Below are positions 15,022 through 23,155 of a DNA stretch of 64,000 nt, piece by piece. Where the stretch lies: NCBI GenBank assembly GCA_964422195.1, contig CAYRAF010000001.1:5377-69376 (forward strand), read 5' to 3'. The DNA is from CALVUP01 sp964422195. GTDB taxonomy: Bacteria > Bacillota_I > Bacilli_A > RF39 > UBA660. The translations under genes were made by a program, and so were the position numbers. Every line of letters starts with the position of its first letter. The first letter of the stretch is position 1. Below the pieces are notes generated by a model, which was not told the DNA's origin, made no database searches, and saw nothing but the letters and a program-made list of their open reading frames with translations.

Positions 15022-15651
15022 ATGGCATCTGCGATTATACATATTGCTGTAGCAAATGAGTTAAATAAAAAACTTAAACGTAATAGCTCTAAATTACTTA
15101 TTGGTACCATCGCACCAGATATTTCTAAAGAAATAGGACAAAATAAAGTTAAAAGTCATTTTTTAGATAGTAAAGATACTGATATTCCGAATATTAAAAA
15201 GTTTTTAAATAAATATAAAAATAATTTAAATGATGATTTTGTATTAGGATATTATATTCATCTATATACTGATTATCTATGGTTTAAGTATTTTGTTACT
15301 GAGTTTATACATGATAATATGATAACAAAATTAGATGGTACCCCTGTTAAAATAACAGATAATATGGCAACACTATACATATATAATGATTACACAGATA
15401 TGAATGTAAAAGTAATTGATGCTTTTAATTTAGATTTAAAAATCTTTTACAATGAAATTCCTATTCTAAAAGATATTATAAAAGAAATACCAATGAAAAA
15501 TATAGATATTATTGTAAATAAGATAGGAAAAATAATAGAGGCATCTAAAGATAAAAAGAATTTAGTATTTAATATTGATAATATTAAACAGTTTGTAAGC
15601 ACCTCAATTGAGTTGATAGAAGCAGATTTAAAAGATTTAAATATATTATAA
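15022..15651 (+). CDS. zinc-dependent phospholipase C-like protein
   Basis: A 209-residue protein with the layout of the zinc-dependent phospholipase C-like domain (PF00882 type): HIAVANEL near the N-terminus, IGTIAPDI, a histidine in KSHFLD, and GYYIHLYTDYLWF, giving several His/Asp zinc ligands. Members of this family in gut Firmicutes are mostly uncharacterised and the real substrate is unknown. The ATG at 15022 is preferred: the TATAAT at 14994-14999 overlaps an earlier ATG (14998), so that one would barely be transcribed, and AAGGAAGG precedes 15022. It stands alone, between truA and rplM. Confidence 0.5.
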   Translation: MASAIIHIAVANELNKKLKRNSSKLLIGTIAPDISKEIGQNKVKSHFLDSKDTDIPNIKKFLNKYKNNLNDDFVLGYYIHLYTDYLWFKYFVTEFIHDNMITKLDGTPVKITDNMATLYIYNDYTDMNVKVIDAFNLDLKIFYNEIPILKDIIKEIPMKNIDIIVNKIGKIIEASKDKKNLVFNIDNIKQFVSTSIELIEADLKDLNIL

Positions 15652-15684
15652 AAAAAGGATTATTTAATAATCCTTTTTTTTATA
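15650..15684. terminator. bidirectional terminator
   Basis: AAAAAAGGATTATT / AATAATCCTTTTTT between the phospholipase-like gene and truA, which converge. Confidence 0.75.
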
Positions 15685-16407
15685 ATTAACTTTCATTAAA
15701 CACAATCCACAACTCTTAGCGCAATAAATATGATTTTTATTCTTTCCTTCTAACATTGTTTTTATCATTTCAGGTTCTATCTTATTCCTACCTATCTTTA
15801 TTAATGTACCTACCATATTACGTATTTGATATTGCATAAACCCATTACCTTCAAAAGAAAACTCAATAATATCTTTTATTCGTTTAATATTTGCTTTATA
15901 TATAGTTCGGCTATAATCTTGTTTTTCAGTATCCCCACCAACAAACAATTCAAAGTTATGAGTACCTACAAAAAATGAAATACCCTTATTCATTTTTTCT
16001 ATATCTAAACTTTTACAATATTGATAAATATAATCTTTTTCTAAAGGATTAAACTCACCTATATTCAATCTATAAATATACTTTTTACTAACTGCATTAT
16101 ATCTAGCATGAAAATCATCAGATACTATTTCAACCTTGATAATATGAATATCATCACTAATATTACTATTAATTGCTCTTTTTAGTTTTTCTAAAGTAAT
16201 ATCAATATTTAAATCAAAATGGGCAGTTTGTCCTAAAGCATGAACTCCTTTATCAGTTCTACCAGATGAACATATATCAACATGTTTACCACCATTAATA
16301 AAGGTTAAAGCATTTTCAATCTCACCTTGAATAGTCTTTAACCTAGGTTGTTTTTGATATCCATTATAGTTCTTTCCATTATATGAAAAAGTAATTAAAT
16401 ATCTCAT
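15664..16407 (-). CDS. truA: tRNA pseudouridine synthase A (positions 38-40)
   Basis: A 247-residue TruA, which isomerises uridines 38-40 in the tRNA anticodon arm. The catalytic aspartate is D52 in SSGRTDKGVHALGQ, and the tail has FMYQIRN-like FMQYQIRNMVGTL. It follows the ECF ATPase genes by 8 bases. The ecf-truA-rplM-rpsI order is a conserved Firmicutes arrangement, but ecfT, normally between the ATPases and truA, is missing here. Confidence 0.96.
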   Translation of the reverse strand: MRYLITFSYNGKNYNGYQKQPRLKTIQGEIENALTFINGGKHVDICSSGRTDKGVHALGQTAHFDLNIDITLEKLKRAINSNISDDIHIIKVEIVSDDFHARYNAVSKKYIYRLNIGEFNPLEKDYIYQYCKSLDIEKMNKGISFFVGTHNFELFVGGDTEKQDYSRTIYKANIKRIKDIIEFSFEGNGFMQYQIRNMVGTLIKIGRNKIEPEMIKTMLEGKNKNHIYCAKSCGLCLMKVNYKKKDY

Positions 16408-16415
16408 ACTAACTC

Positions 16416-17210
16416 CTATACATGTTTATATATATCTTTAATTAAATCCCTAATATCTTTATGATAATGTAATTTAGCTCCTTTTTTATTAGCCAAATTA
16501 GTAAACTTAACTAATTTTGGAACATCAACATTATTACTAATTAAAGTTTCAATATCTATAAATACTTCACTAGAATTATATAGTTTAACTTTATTACAAT
16601 CATCTGCGAATATTACATTTTCTGTATATTGATATAAGAAATCTACATCTTCTGATAAAATAATAATTGTTTTATGATATTTTTGTCTTAATAAATTTAT
16701 TAATTTAAGGACTTTTCTTTTATTATTAAAATCTAATCCTTGGGTTGGTTCATCAAGTATTAATATTTTAGGATTATATATTAACACTGTCCCAAGCATA
16801 AGCAGTTTTATTTCACCGGTTGATAATGTATTAAGTTTTCTAAGTAAATATGATTCATCAAGACCAACCATTTTTAAAGCATCTTTAATTCTAACAGTGA
16901 TAGTATTATGTTCATAATTACTATGATCTAAAATACTTACTATATGATGTAATACACTATAATTTAAGAAACTTTTATCTAAATCTTTTTTTACATAACC
17001 AACCATTTTATTGATTTTTTCTTGATTATCTTCATTAACTAATACATCGCCAACACTCACATCCCCAACCATAGGATATATATTTCCAACTATCATATTA
17101 GCGATATATTCTTTATTTTTTCCAATTATACCTACAATTGATGAATTTATAATAAAGTTAGTATAACTTAGATTACTTTTATAACCTACATCATTAAATC
17201 TTATTTCCAT
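16416..17210 (-). CDS. degenerate ECF-type ABC ATPase, EcfA2 position
   Basis: A 264-residue ABC ATPase-like protein in the place of EcfA2. Walker B and the catalytic base are intact (ILILDEPTQGLD, D153/E154) and a signature is readable (LSTGE, 129-133). The Walker A loop is lost: GIIGKNKEYIAN (27-38) has no GK[ST]. The switch histidine is replaced (LSED for xTHD). This subunit should not bind ATP at its own P-loop. It overlaps its partner by 10 bases and leads straight into truA. Whether it still serves vitamin transport or now has a structural or regulatory role is open. Confidence 0.75.
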   Translation of the reverse strand: MEIRFNDVGYKSNLSYTNFIINSSIVGIIGKNKEYIANMIVGNIYPMVGDVSVGDVLVNEDNQEKINKMVGYVKKDLDKSFLNYSVLHHIVSILDHSNYEHNTITVRIKDALKMVGLDESYLLRKLNTLSTGEIKLLMLGTVLIYNPKILILDEPTQGLDFNNKRKVLKLINLLRQKYHKTIIILSEDVDFLYQYTENVIFADDCNKVKLYNSSEVFIDIETLISNNVDVPKLVKFTNLANKKGAKLHYHKDIRDLIKDIYKHV

Positions 17211-17986
17211 AATTTATTCACCAACTTTTCTATATCAAAATAAATATCATCAACAAGATCATACATTTTTAATTTCAATGATAAATCAACTTCAAAAGGT
17301 AACTCAATACCTACTTTCAATAATAAACTATCATGTTTTAAAACTTCTTTTGTATCACCAGATATAATAATATTCCCATCATGTATTACATAAGTTATAT
17401 CTGAATATAAAATATCATTGATATCATTAGTAGTATAGATAACAGAAATCTTATCATTAACTAACTCCTTATATACCCTTGTAAGAACTTTTTTTAAATC
17501 ATAACTTACATCAATGTTTGTATAATCAATCAGTAATATACTTGGTTTTTTCATTAATGCTTTACAAAATTCAACTTTTATAAAATTATCCTTACTTAAT
17601 CTACTTAAAGGCTTATCTAATAAGTTTTGAATATTAAATAACTCTAGCAAATAATTAAATTGATTATTATCTCTTCTACTCACTTCTTCTAAAATATAAT
17701 CATTAACTCTTTCTGACGAAGTATCACTATCTTTATTTATAAGTCCTATTTTCTTATAATAACCGTATTTACTTTTTTCATTTAAAGTTACTTTACCTAT
17801 GGTTATCATGTCATTTGTATGATATATACCACCTAAAATATTAATAAGTGTACTCTTACCACATTTGTTGGAACCTATAATAGATATTATTTGTCCTTGT
17901 TTAATATTCATATTTAGATTGTCAAAAATAGTTCTATTATCAATAGTATAAGATAAATTATTAACTACTAATAACCCATTATTCAT
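17201..17986 (-). CDS. degenerate ECF-type ABC ATPase, EcfA1 position
   Basis: A 261-residue ABC ATPase-like protein. Walker A is intact (GSNKCGKST, 38-46), but the catalytic glutamate after Walker B is tyrosine (LLIDYTNID, D154-Y155). The signature is unrecognisable (LSKDN at 130-134 in place of LSGGQ), and the switch histidine is lost (TTND). It may bind nucleotide but should not hydrolyse it. Its defects complement those of the overlapping partner gene: in a heterodimer neither composite site would be complete. The ATG follows GGAGGGGTAAAT. No S component or EcfT lies nearby. Confidence 0.75.
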   Translation of the reverse strand: MNNGLLVVNNLSYTIDNRTIFDNLNMNIKQGQIISIIGSNKCGKSTLINILGGIYHTNDMITIGKVTLNEKSKYGYYKKIGLINKDSDTSSERVNDYILEEVSRRDNNQFNYLLELFNIQNLLDKPLSRLSKDNFIKVEFCKALMKKPSILLIDYTNIDVSYDLKKVLTRVYKELVNDKISVIYTTNDINDILYSDITYVIHDGNIIISGDTKEVLKHDSLLLKVGIELPFEVDLSLKLKMYDLVDDIYFDIEKLVNKLWK

Positions 17987-18055
17987 ATTTACCCCTCCAA
18001 ACAGAAGAATATAGTATACTATAAAACTAAAAAAAATGCAATAAAAAAGGAAAAA

Positions 18056-19852
18056 TTATATTTGTTTAACTTTTCCTTTATTTTTATTAATTAAATATTC
18101 CTTTAATTTTTTATAACCTTTATTTTCTATTTGATCTATTCTTTTATCTCTAACACTATAGATAGCAGCAAGTTCAGATAGTTTATAAACATACCCATCT
18201 AATCCTAATCTTTTACTTAATATATCTTGTGTTCTTAATGCTATATAAATACATTTATTACCAAGATGTTTGTTTTTATTCTCTTCAACACTTAATTCTA
18301 CTGGAGTATAGTTTATATATATATTATGTTCAATATTATAAAATCTAGTTAATTCCATCATTTGTTCAAGTGTTATACATTTATTTTTTTGAGCAGTTGC
18401 TAACATTTCATTAACATAAATTTCTTTAAATTTTATGGAAGCATTAGGTTTAGTATTTCCCTCATATAACTCTCTTAATACTTCACTATCATATAATTTA
18501 TTTATACTGGTTACTATTTGATTTATTTTATTAGTAGACACTTTATTATTACTTAACATCACTTTTAGTCTAGCGTCATATTTTTGTGTTGATGTCTTTA
18601 AGGTTTCTTTAAAAACCCAAAAATCATATATTCTATTAATTTGGTCATTTAACTCTTCTATTCTTTTTATATCACTAACAGTATATATTTTCTTGCTTAA
18701 TAATTGTCCAAATTCTAAGATAATCTTTTTCTCTTTTTCAGTATACATACCAGTTACATCAATATATTCTTCATTAATATTAATATAGTACTTTTCCATA
18801 TTTATAATGGCACTACGTACATTATCAATTGATTCTTTATCCTCTAATAGTTTTTCTATATTTTTAATACTCTTATCCTCTACTACTTCAAATAAATCAC
18901 TATTATCATCTTCTGTAATAGTAGCATTTAAAGAAATAGTATCATAGTTACTTTGTATACTCTTGATATTTTCCATTAATTTTTTATACTTATTATCAAA
19001 CTTTTTCATCAATTGATCTGTTATAGATAATTCTTCACTTAATATCCTATAACATGCGGCAATATCATCTTTACTAGTATTTTCTGCATATAATAATTGT
19101 TGATATTGATATAAAGCTTCAACTTGCCTTTCGTTAAGTCCTAGCTTATCATAAAACTCTTTTAATGTCTTATCATTTTCATAAAAAGCAATTAATAATT
19201 CATGAAGAGTCATATTTCTCTTATAAGTTTCTTTAAATTTATCATTTAATTGTCTTAATTTGTTTTGATCTCGTGCTATATTAGATGGTACTTTAATATT
19301 TCTAGAGTTTATATATAAATATCTACTAATATATTGACGTATCCAATAAGTAGCATAAGTGCCAAACTTAACTTTTTTGGATACATCAAATTTTTGAGCA
19401 GCTTTATGAAGCCCTATATTACCTTCTTGTATTAAATCTAAAAAATTATCTTCGCTAGCATATCTTCTAGCAATGGATAAAACTAATCTTAGGTTAGATA
19501 CTATCAATTTATCTAAGTATTTACTATCAAATTCTTTTTTTACTGCACATTCTAATTCTTCTTCTGGTTCTAATAACGGATATCTACTAATTTCTTCATA
19601 ATACTTTTTAATAGAGTCTTCAGTATAATAATCATCTTCACTAAGCATTTGTTCATTAAATTCTTCAGTTATAGTTTGATTATCTTTAATAGATACTTTT
19701 TCTTCTTCTAATAATTCATATAGCATATCCAAATCATCATCTAAAAACAAATCATCCATCATTTTATTAACTTTAGATAACGATATACTTTTATTACCAT
19801 TCTCTATAATACTATTATCTCTAATAAATTTTAATACTTTTTGTTTATCCAT
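18056..19852 (-). CDS. sigma-70 family RNA polymerase sigma factor with a large insertion
   Basis: A 598-residue sigma factor. An N-terminal region 1.1-like segment (about 1-55) is followed by region 1.2 (79-112, ending EPEEELECAV) and a well-kept region 2 (118-181: SNLRLVLSIARRY…FLDLIQEGNIGLHKAAQKFD…FGTYATYWIRQYI). Region 3 begins (about 182-225: NIKVPSNIARDQ). Then come some 300 residues of poorly conserved, helix-rich, Lys/Asn/Ile-rich sequence. The C-terminus (about 545-590) resembles region 4 with a weak helix-turn-helix (YKLSELAAIYSVRDKRIDQIENKGYKKLKEYL). A primary sigma of this type is normally 350-400 residues, so this is probably an alternative or lineage-specific paralogue. It is the last gene of a four-gene operon starting at 22063. 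Confidence 0.8.
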   Translation of the reverse strand: MDKQKVLKFIRDNSIIENGNKSISLSKVNKMMDDLFLDDDLDMLYELLEEEKVSIKDNQTITEEFNEQMLSEDDYYTEDSIKKYYEEISRYPLLEPEEELECAVKKEFDSKYLDKLIVSNLRLVLSIARRYASEDNFLDLIQEGNIGLHKAAQKFDVSKKVKFGTYATYWIRQYISRYLYINSRNIKVPSNIARDQNKLRQLNDKFKETYKRNMTLHELLIAFYENDKTLKEFYDKLGLNERQVEALYQYQQLLYAENTSKDDIAACYRILSEELSITDQLMKKFDNKYKKLMENIKSIQSNYDTISLNATITEDDNSDLFEVVEDKSIKNIEKLLEDKESIDNVRSAIINMEKYYININEEYIDVTGMYTEKEKKIILEFGQLLSKKIYTVSDIKRIEELNDQINRIYDFWVFKETLKTSTQKYDARLKVMLSNNKVSTNKINQIVTSINKLYDSEVLRELYEGNTKPNASIKFKEIYVNEMLATAQKNKCITLEQMMELTRFYNIEHNIYINYTPVELSVEENKNKHLGNKCIYIALRTQDILSKRLGLDGYVYKLSELAAIYSVRDKRIDQIENKGYKKLKEYLINKNKGKVKQI

Positions 19853-19868
19853 TTGCTAAATCACCTTA

Positions 19869-20141
19869 CTACTTATTAACCTCATTATAATAACTTCTTT
19901 CTGATAAATCCATAGATAGTTTTTCTAAATCATCAACATCACCATAAGAATCAAAAATAACTCTTTCTATTTCAAATACTAAATCTTTTAAATTAGTATA
20001 ATTATTATAGCTTATGTGATATTTATTTAAAATATATTTTTCATTATCATTTAGCATTATACCAGATTTACTTTTCTTTAAATAATCTTCATTAATCATA
20101 ATCAAATCATTTATATCATATTCTTTATTATTTATTATCAC
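19869..20141 (-). CDS. small hypothetical protein upstream of the sigma factor gene
   Basis: A 90-residue, highly charged protein (INNKEYDINDLIMINEDYLKK…) with no recognised domain and no membrane segment. The GTG at 20141 fits an AGGTGAT site better than the in-frame GTG at 20150, which lies inside that site. The start overlaps the end of the preceding gene, and the stop is 16 bases from the sigma gene. Its place immediately before an odd sigma factor makes an anti-sigma or sigma-modulating role possible, but nothing in the sequence proves it. Confidence 0.6.
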   Translation of the reverse strand: MIINNKEYDINDLIMINEDYLKKSKSGIMLNDNEKYILNKYHISYNNYTNLKDLVFEIERVIFDSYGDVDDLEKLSMDLSERSYYNEVNK

Positions 20142-21372
20142 TATTATCACCTAAATTACTAATAGCGCTTAATAGAGCTAATTTACCATATTCATATGTT
20201 AATGATCCCTGTTGATATGCAATATATGGTTCTCTAATAGGGCCATCACAAGATATTTCAATAGATGAGCCTTGAATAAAAGATCCACTAGCCATAATAA
20301 CTTGATCATCATAACCAGGCATATCTGAAGGCAAAGCTAAAGCATTAGAATCAATTGCTGAAGCTTTTTGTATACCTTGAACATACTTAATTAATTTTTC
20401 TTTATCTTTAAATATAATATTCTGTACTATATCTACTCTTTCTTCATTATATTTAGGTTCTACTAAATAACCTAAATTTTCCAAAACTTTGCTAGTTAAA
20501 AGAGCTACTTTTAAACTATTTAAAACTACTGTAGGTGCTAAATACAAACCTTGTAATATATATCGATTAATTCCAAGCGTAGGTCCAACTTCATTTCCTT
20601 CCCCTGGTAAAGTTAATCTCTCCGCACATAAATCAACCAACTCTTTTTTACCAACTATATATGCTCCATTTGGTGCTATTCCACCACCAAGATTCTTTAT
20701 TAAAGACCCTACTGCTAAATCACAACCTATTTCTATAGGTTCTTTAGTAGTAACAAACTCACAATAACAATTATCCACCATAATAATTATATCTCTATCA
20801 ATTTTCTTAATAAACTTTACTACTTTTTCTAGCTTTTCTATAGAAATACTCTTTCTCGTAGAATACCCTTTGCTCCTTTGAATTTCAATTACTTTAACCT
20901 TTTCTTTACTCAAATAATCTTTTATTCTATCATAATCAAAATCATTATCTTTAAGTTCGATTTCATCATATAAAACTCCAAAAGATTTTAAACTAGATGG
21001 ATTATCTTTTATACCAATAACTTCGTGAAGAGTATCATAAGGAGTTCCTGTTATACTAAGTAATCTATCATTTGGTCTTAGTAAACCAAATAAAGCTACC
21101 GTTAAAGCATGTGAACCTGAAATAAATTGACTTCTAACTAAAGCACTTTCACTTTTAAAAATATCTTTATAAACATTCTCTATTGCATCTCTACCTATAT
21201 CATTATATCCATATCCTGTAGTTGAATTAAAGTGTACTTCACTAATATTGTTATCATGAAAAGCTTTTAACAGTTTCATACTATTATTCATACAAATACT
21301 TTCATATTTATTAAATTCTTCTCTTAGTTCTTTTTCACTTTCATTGATAATATCCATATATTTATTATTCAT
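20128..21372 (-). CDS. PLP-dependent lyase of the YnbB / methionine gamma-lyase-like family
   Basis: A 414-residue fold-type I pyridoxal-phosphate enzyme of the group annotated as aluminium resistance protein or methionine gamma-lyase family (B. subtilis YnbB type). The PLP lysine lies in GSLIKNLGGGIAPNGAYIVG (about 232-251). The start of the fold shows FNSTTGYGYNDIGRD, and a substrate region reads LPSDMPGYDDQVIMASGSFIQGSSIEIS. The reaction is presumed to be C-S or C-C bond cleavage of an amino acid. The ATG at 21372 follows GAGGTGATAATA. It overlaps the upstream SDR gene and the downstream small gene. Confidence 0.82.
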   Translation of the reverse strand: MNNKYMDIINESEKELREEFNKYESICMNNSMKLLKAFHDNNISEVHFNSTTGYGYNDIGRDAIENVYKDIFKSESALVRSQFISGSHALTVALFGLLRPNDRLLSITGTPYDTLHEVIGIKDNPSSLKSFGVLYDEIELKDNDFDYDRIKDYLSKEKVKVIEIQRSKGYSTRKSISIEKLEKVVKFIKKIDRDIIIMVDNCYCEFVTTKEPIEIGCDLAVGSLIKNLGGGIAPNGAYIVGKKELVDLCAERLTLPGEGNEVGPTLGINRYILQGLYLAPTVVLNSLKVALLTSKVLENLGYLVEPKYNEERVDIVQNIIFKDKEKLIKYVQGIQKASAIDSNALALPSDMPGYDDQVIMASGSFIQGSSIEISCDGPIREPYIAYQQGSLTYEYGKLALLSAISNLGDNSDNK

Positions 21373-22063
21373 TATTATCACCTCTTAATATAATCAGAGA
21401 ACCATTTTCTTTATTACCATTTAATATTTCTAAAACCACTTTACTAATCTCATCAGGTTCTATTAATTTAGCTTGTCCTATCCTTTTCATTTCATTTTTT
21501 AAAAATTCAGGATTCATTTCTTTAATAGACTCTGTATTAACATAATTAGGTGCAATTGTATAAAAATTATTATTAGGTAGCGCATATACTAAAGACTTTG
21601 TTAATTGTATTAATCCTGCTTTTGATACAGCATAATCAATGTTATATTCATTATAAGTATATATACCATCTGTAGATGAAATGTTGATGATAATTGATTC
21701 ATTTAATAAATCTAATCCATTCTTTATTATTAAAAAAGGTCCAACTATATTAGTATCAAGTGTCTTAATAAACTCATCTTTAGTTTTATCATAAATATTA
21801 TTTCCAATATCTATACCTACATTATTTATAAGTAAATCAATATGTTTATACTGTTTTTTTATCTCCTGATACATATTTATTATAGAATCTTCGTTAGTAA
21901 TATCACATTGAAGTACTAATGCTTTATTTTTATAAGTACTAACTAAATTTTTATTATTATAGTATGTAATTATGACTTCAAAGTCATTTTTTATTAAAGT
22001 ATCTACAAGAGTAGTACCTATACCTATAGAACATCCTACTATTAAAGCAACTTTTTTATCCAC
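21365..22063 (-). CDS. SDR family oxidoreductase
   Basis: A 232-residue short-chain dehydrogenase: cofactor motif VGCSIGIGTTL (8-18), NNVG (about 82-85), catalytic ISSTDG and YAVSK (Tyr/Lys near 145-149). The sequence is shorter and more diverged than the SDR at 13034, to which it is only distantly similar. It is the first gene of an operon that continues with the PLP lyase, the 90-residue protein and the sigma factor. The substrate is unknown. Confidence 0.8.
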   Translation of the reverse strand: MDKKVALIVGCSIGIGTTLVDTLIKNDFEVIITYYNNKNLVSTYKNKALVLQCDITNEDSIINMYQEIKKQYKHIDLLINNVGIDIGNNIYDKTKDEFIKTLDTNIVGPFLIIKNGLDLLNESIIINISSTDGIYTYNEYNIDYAVSKAGLIQLTKSLVYALPNNNFYTIAPNYVNTESIKEMNPEFLKNEMKRIGQAKLIEPDEISKVVLEILNGNKENGSLIILRGDNNE

Positions 22064-22094
22064 ACTACCACCTCAGATAACATATTATAACATA

Positions 22095-22130
22095 AAACAA
22101 AAAAAAGATAAATATTTATCTTTTTGTAAA
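22095..22130 (-). terminator. terminator after the small membrane protein gene
   Basis: AAAAAGATAAATATTTATCTTTTT (22103-22126). The stop codon of the upstream gene lies inside the stem. Confidence 0.65.
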
Positions 22131-22481
22131 AGCATATACTAAAGTTAAATAATTATAGCTAATTATTATTAAAAAATATATACTACTATTTAAACTAAAA
22201 TCATATGAAATACTAGCTAGTGATATTAGCACTAATAAAAAACTCTCTATTAAGCATTTTACTTTTCTATATGATTTAGTTTTTATCCTATATAAATCAT
22301 CAACTATCATGCATGTAAGTATAATTGGGATAATTTTTAAAATCGTACTTAATATAAGATGAAAATTATATATATCATTATTAAATATCATATTAGCTAT
22401 TATCCCAATTATTAGTACAATACCAAACATTATAGTAAATTTATAATTTCCTATTAATTCATTATCAACTTTTTTCTTCAT
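22116..22481 (-). CDS. small membrane protein of unknown function
   Basis: A 121-residue protein with four hydrophobic helices (about 15-32, 40-58, 75-92, 97-116) separated by short loops, and a lysine-rich start (MKKKVDNE). No motif is recognised. The ATG follows an AGGTGATAAT site. It lies just after the membrane thioredoxin gene, but a hairpin at 22497-22522 separates them, so it may be transcribed mostly on its own. Confidence 0.65.
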   Translation of the reverse strand: MKKKVDNELIGNYKFTIMFGIVLIIGIIANMIFNNDIYNFHLILSTILKIIPIILTCMIVDDLYRIKTKSYRKVKCLIESFLLVLISLASISYDFSLNSSIYFLIIISYNYLTLVYAFTKR

Positions 22482-22495
22482 ATTATCACCTAATT

Positions 22496-22523
22496 AAAAA
22501 GTTGTTTTACAACAACTTTTATT
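22496..22523 (-). terminator. terminator of the thioredoxin-like gene
   Basis: AAAAGTTGTT / AACAACTTTT with a four-base loop. Confidence 0.75.
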
Positions 22524-23043
22524 TAACACCTGCATTTTTTAAGAAATCAATATATTCATCATATTCAGTATATCCTACTAATCCATCAACATATTTACCA
22601 TCTTTAGCAACTATAACAAGTGGTGTAGCTCCATAGTTTTCTTCTAAGAAATCATTAAGACCAGCAATTTTTTCAGCAGTTTCTTCATCAACAGTAGTTA
22701 TATCTAAATATTTAGTAGTGAATCCCATTTCTTTTTGTGCTTTTTGCATACTTGGTAAGAATGCTACACAATAATGACAAGTTTCTCTTCCTAAATAGAT
22801 TACACTTGTTCCTTTACCACTACCTTTTAATAATTTAATAAAATCATTACCACTAATAGCTTCAAACATACTTACATCATATTCAGTATTTTCAGTTTCT
22901 TCAGATCCAGTTGAACTAGACTTACTAGTTGTAGATGTATTATCACCAACTGCTATTAATAATAAAATAGTATTTACAACAGCTATTACTGTTAATATTT
23001 TAGCAAATAACAATAACTTTTTTAAAATATCTTCGTTTTTCAT
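22519..23043 (-). CDS. membrane-anchored thioredoxin-like protein
   Basis: A 174-residue extracytoplasmic thioredoxin-fold protein. The N-terminal helix (about 8-30) anchors it. A Ser/Thr/Glu-rich linker (about 33-55) precedes a thioredoxin domain with the active-site CHYC in YLGRETCHYCVAF, and a cis-proline region (ATPLVIV) near residue 142. It probably exchanges disulfides of exported proteins or peptides. The ATG at 23043 follows a GGAGG site, and an upstream in-frame start has none. It is monocistronic with its own terminator. Confidence 0.82.
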   Translation of the reverse strand: MKNEDILKKLLLFAKILTVIAVVNTILLLIAVGDNTSTTSKSSSTGSEETENTEYDVSMFEAISGNDFIKLLKGSGKGTSVIYLGRETCHYCVAFLPSMQKAQKEMGFTTKYLDITTVDEETAEKIAGLNDFLEENYGATPLVIVAKDGKYVDGLVGYTEYDEYIDFLKNAGVK

Positions 23044-23155
23044 AATAAAACCTCCTAGTAAAATAATAACATAAATATAATTTTTAATCAATAATAATAA
23101 ACGTTTACTTTCTTCAAAAAAACTGATATAATACTTAATTAATTCGGAGGTAACT

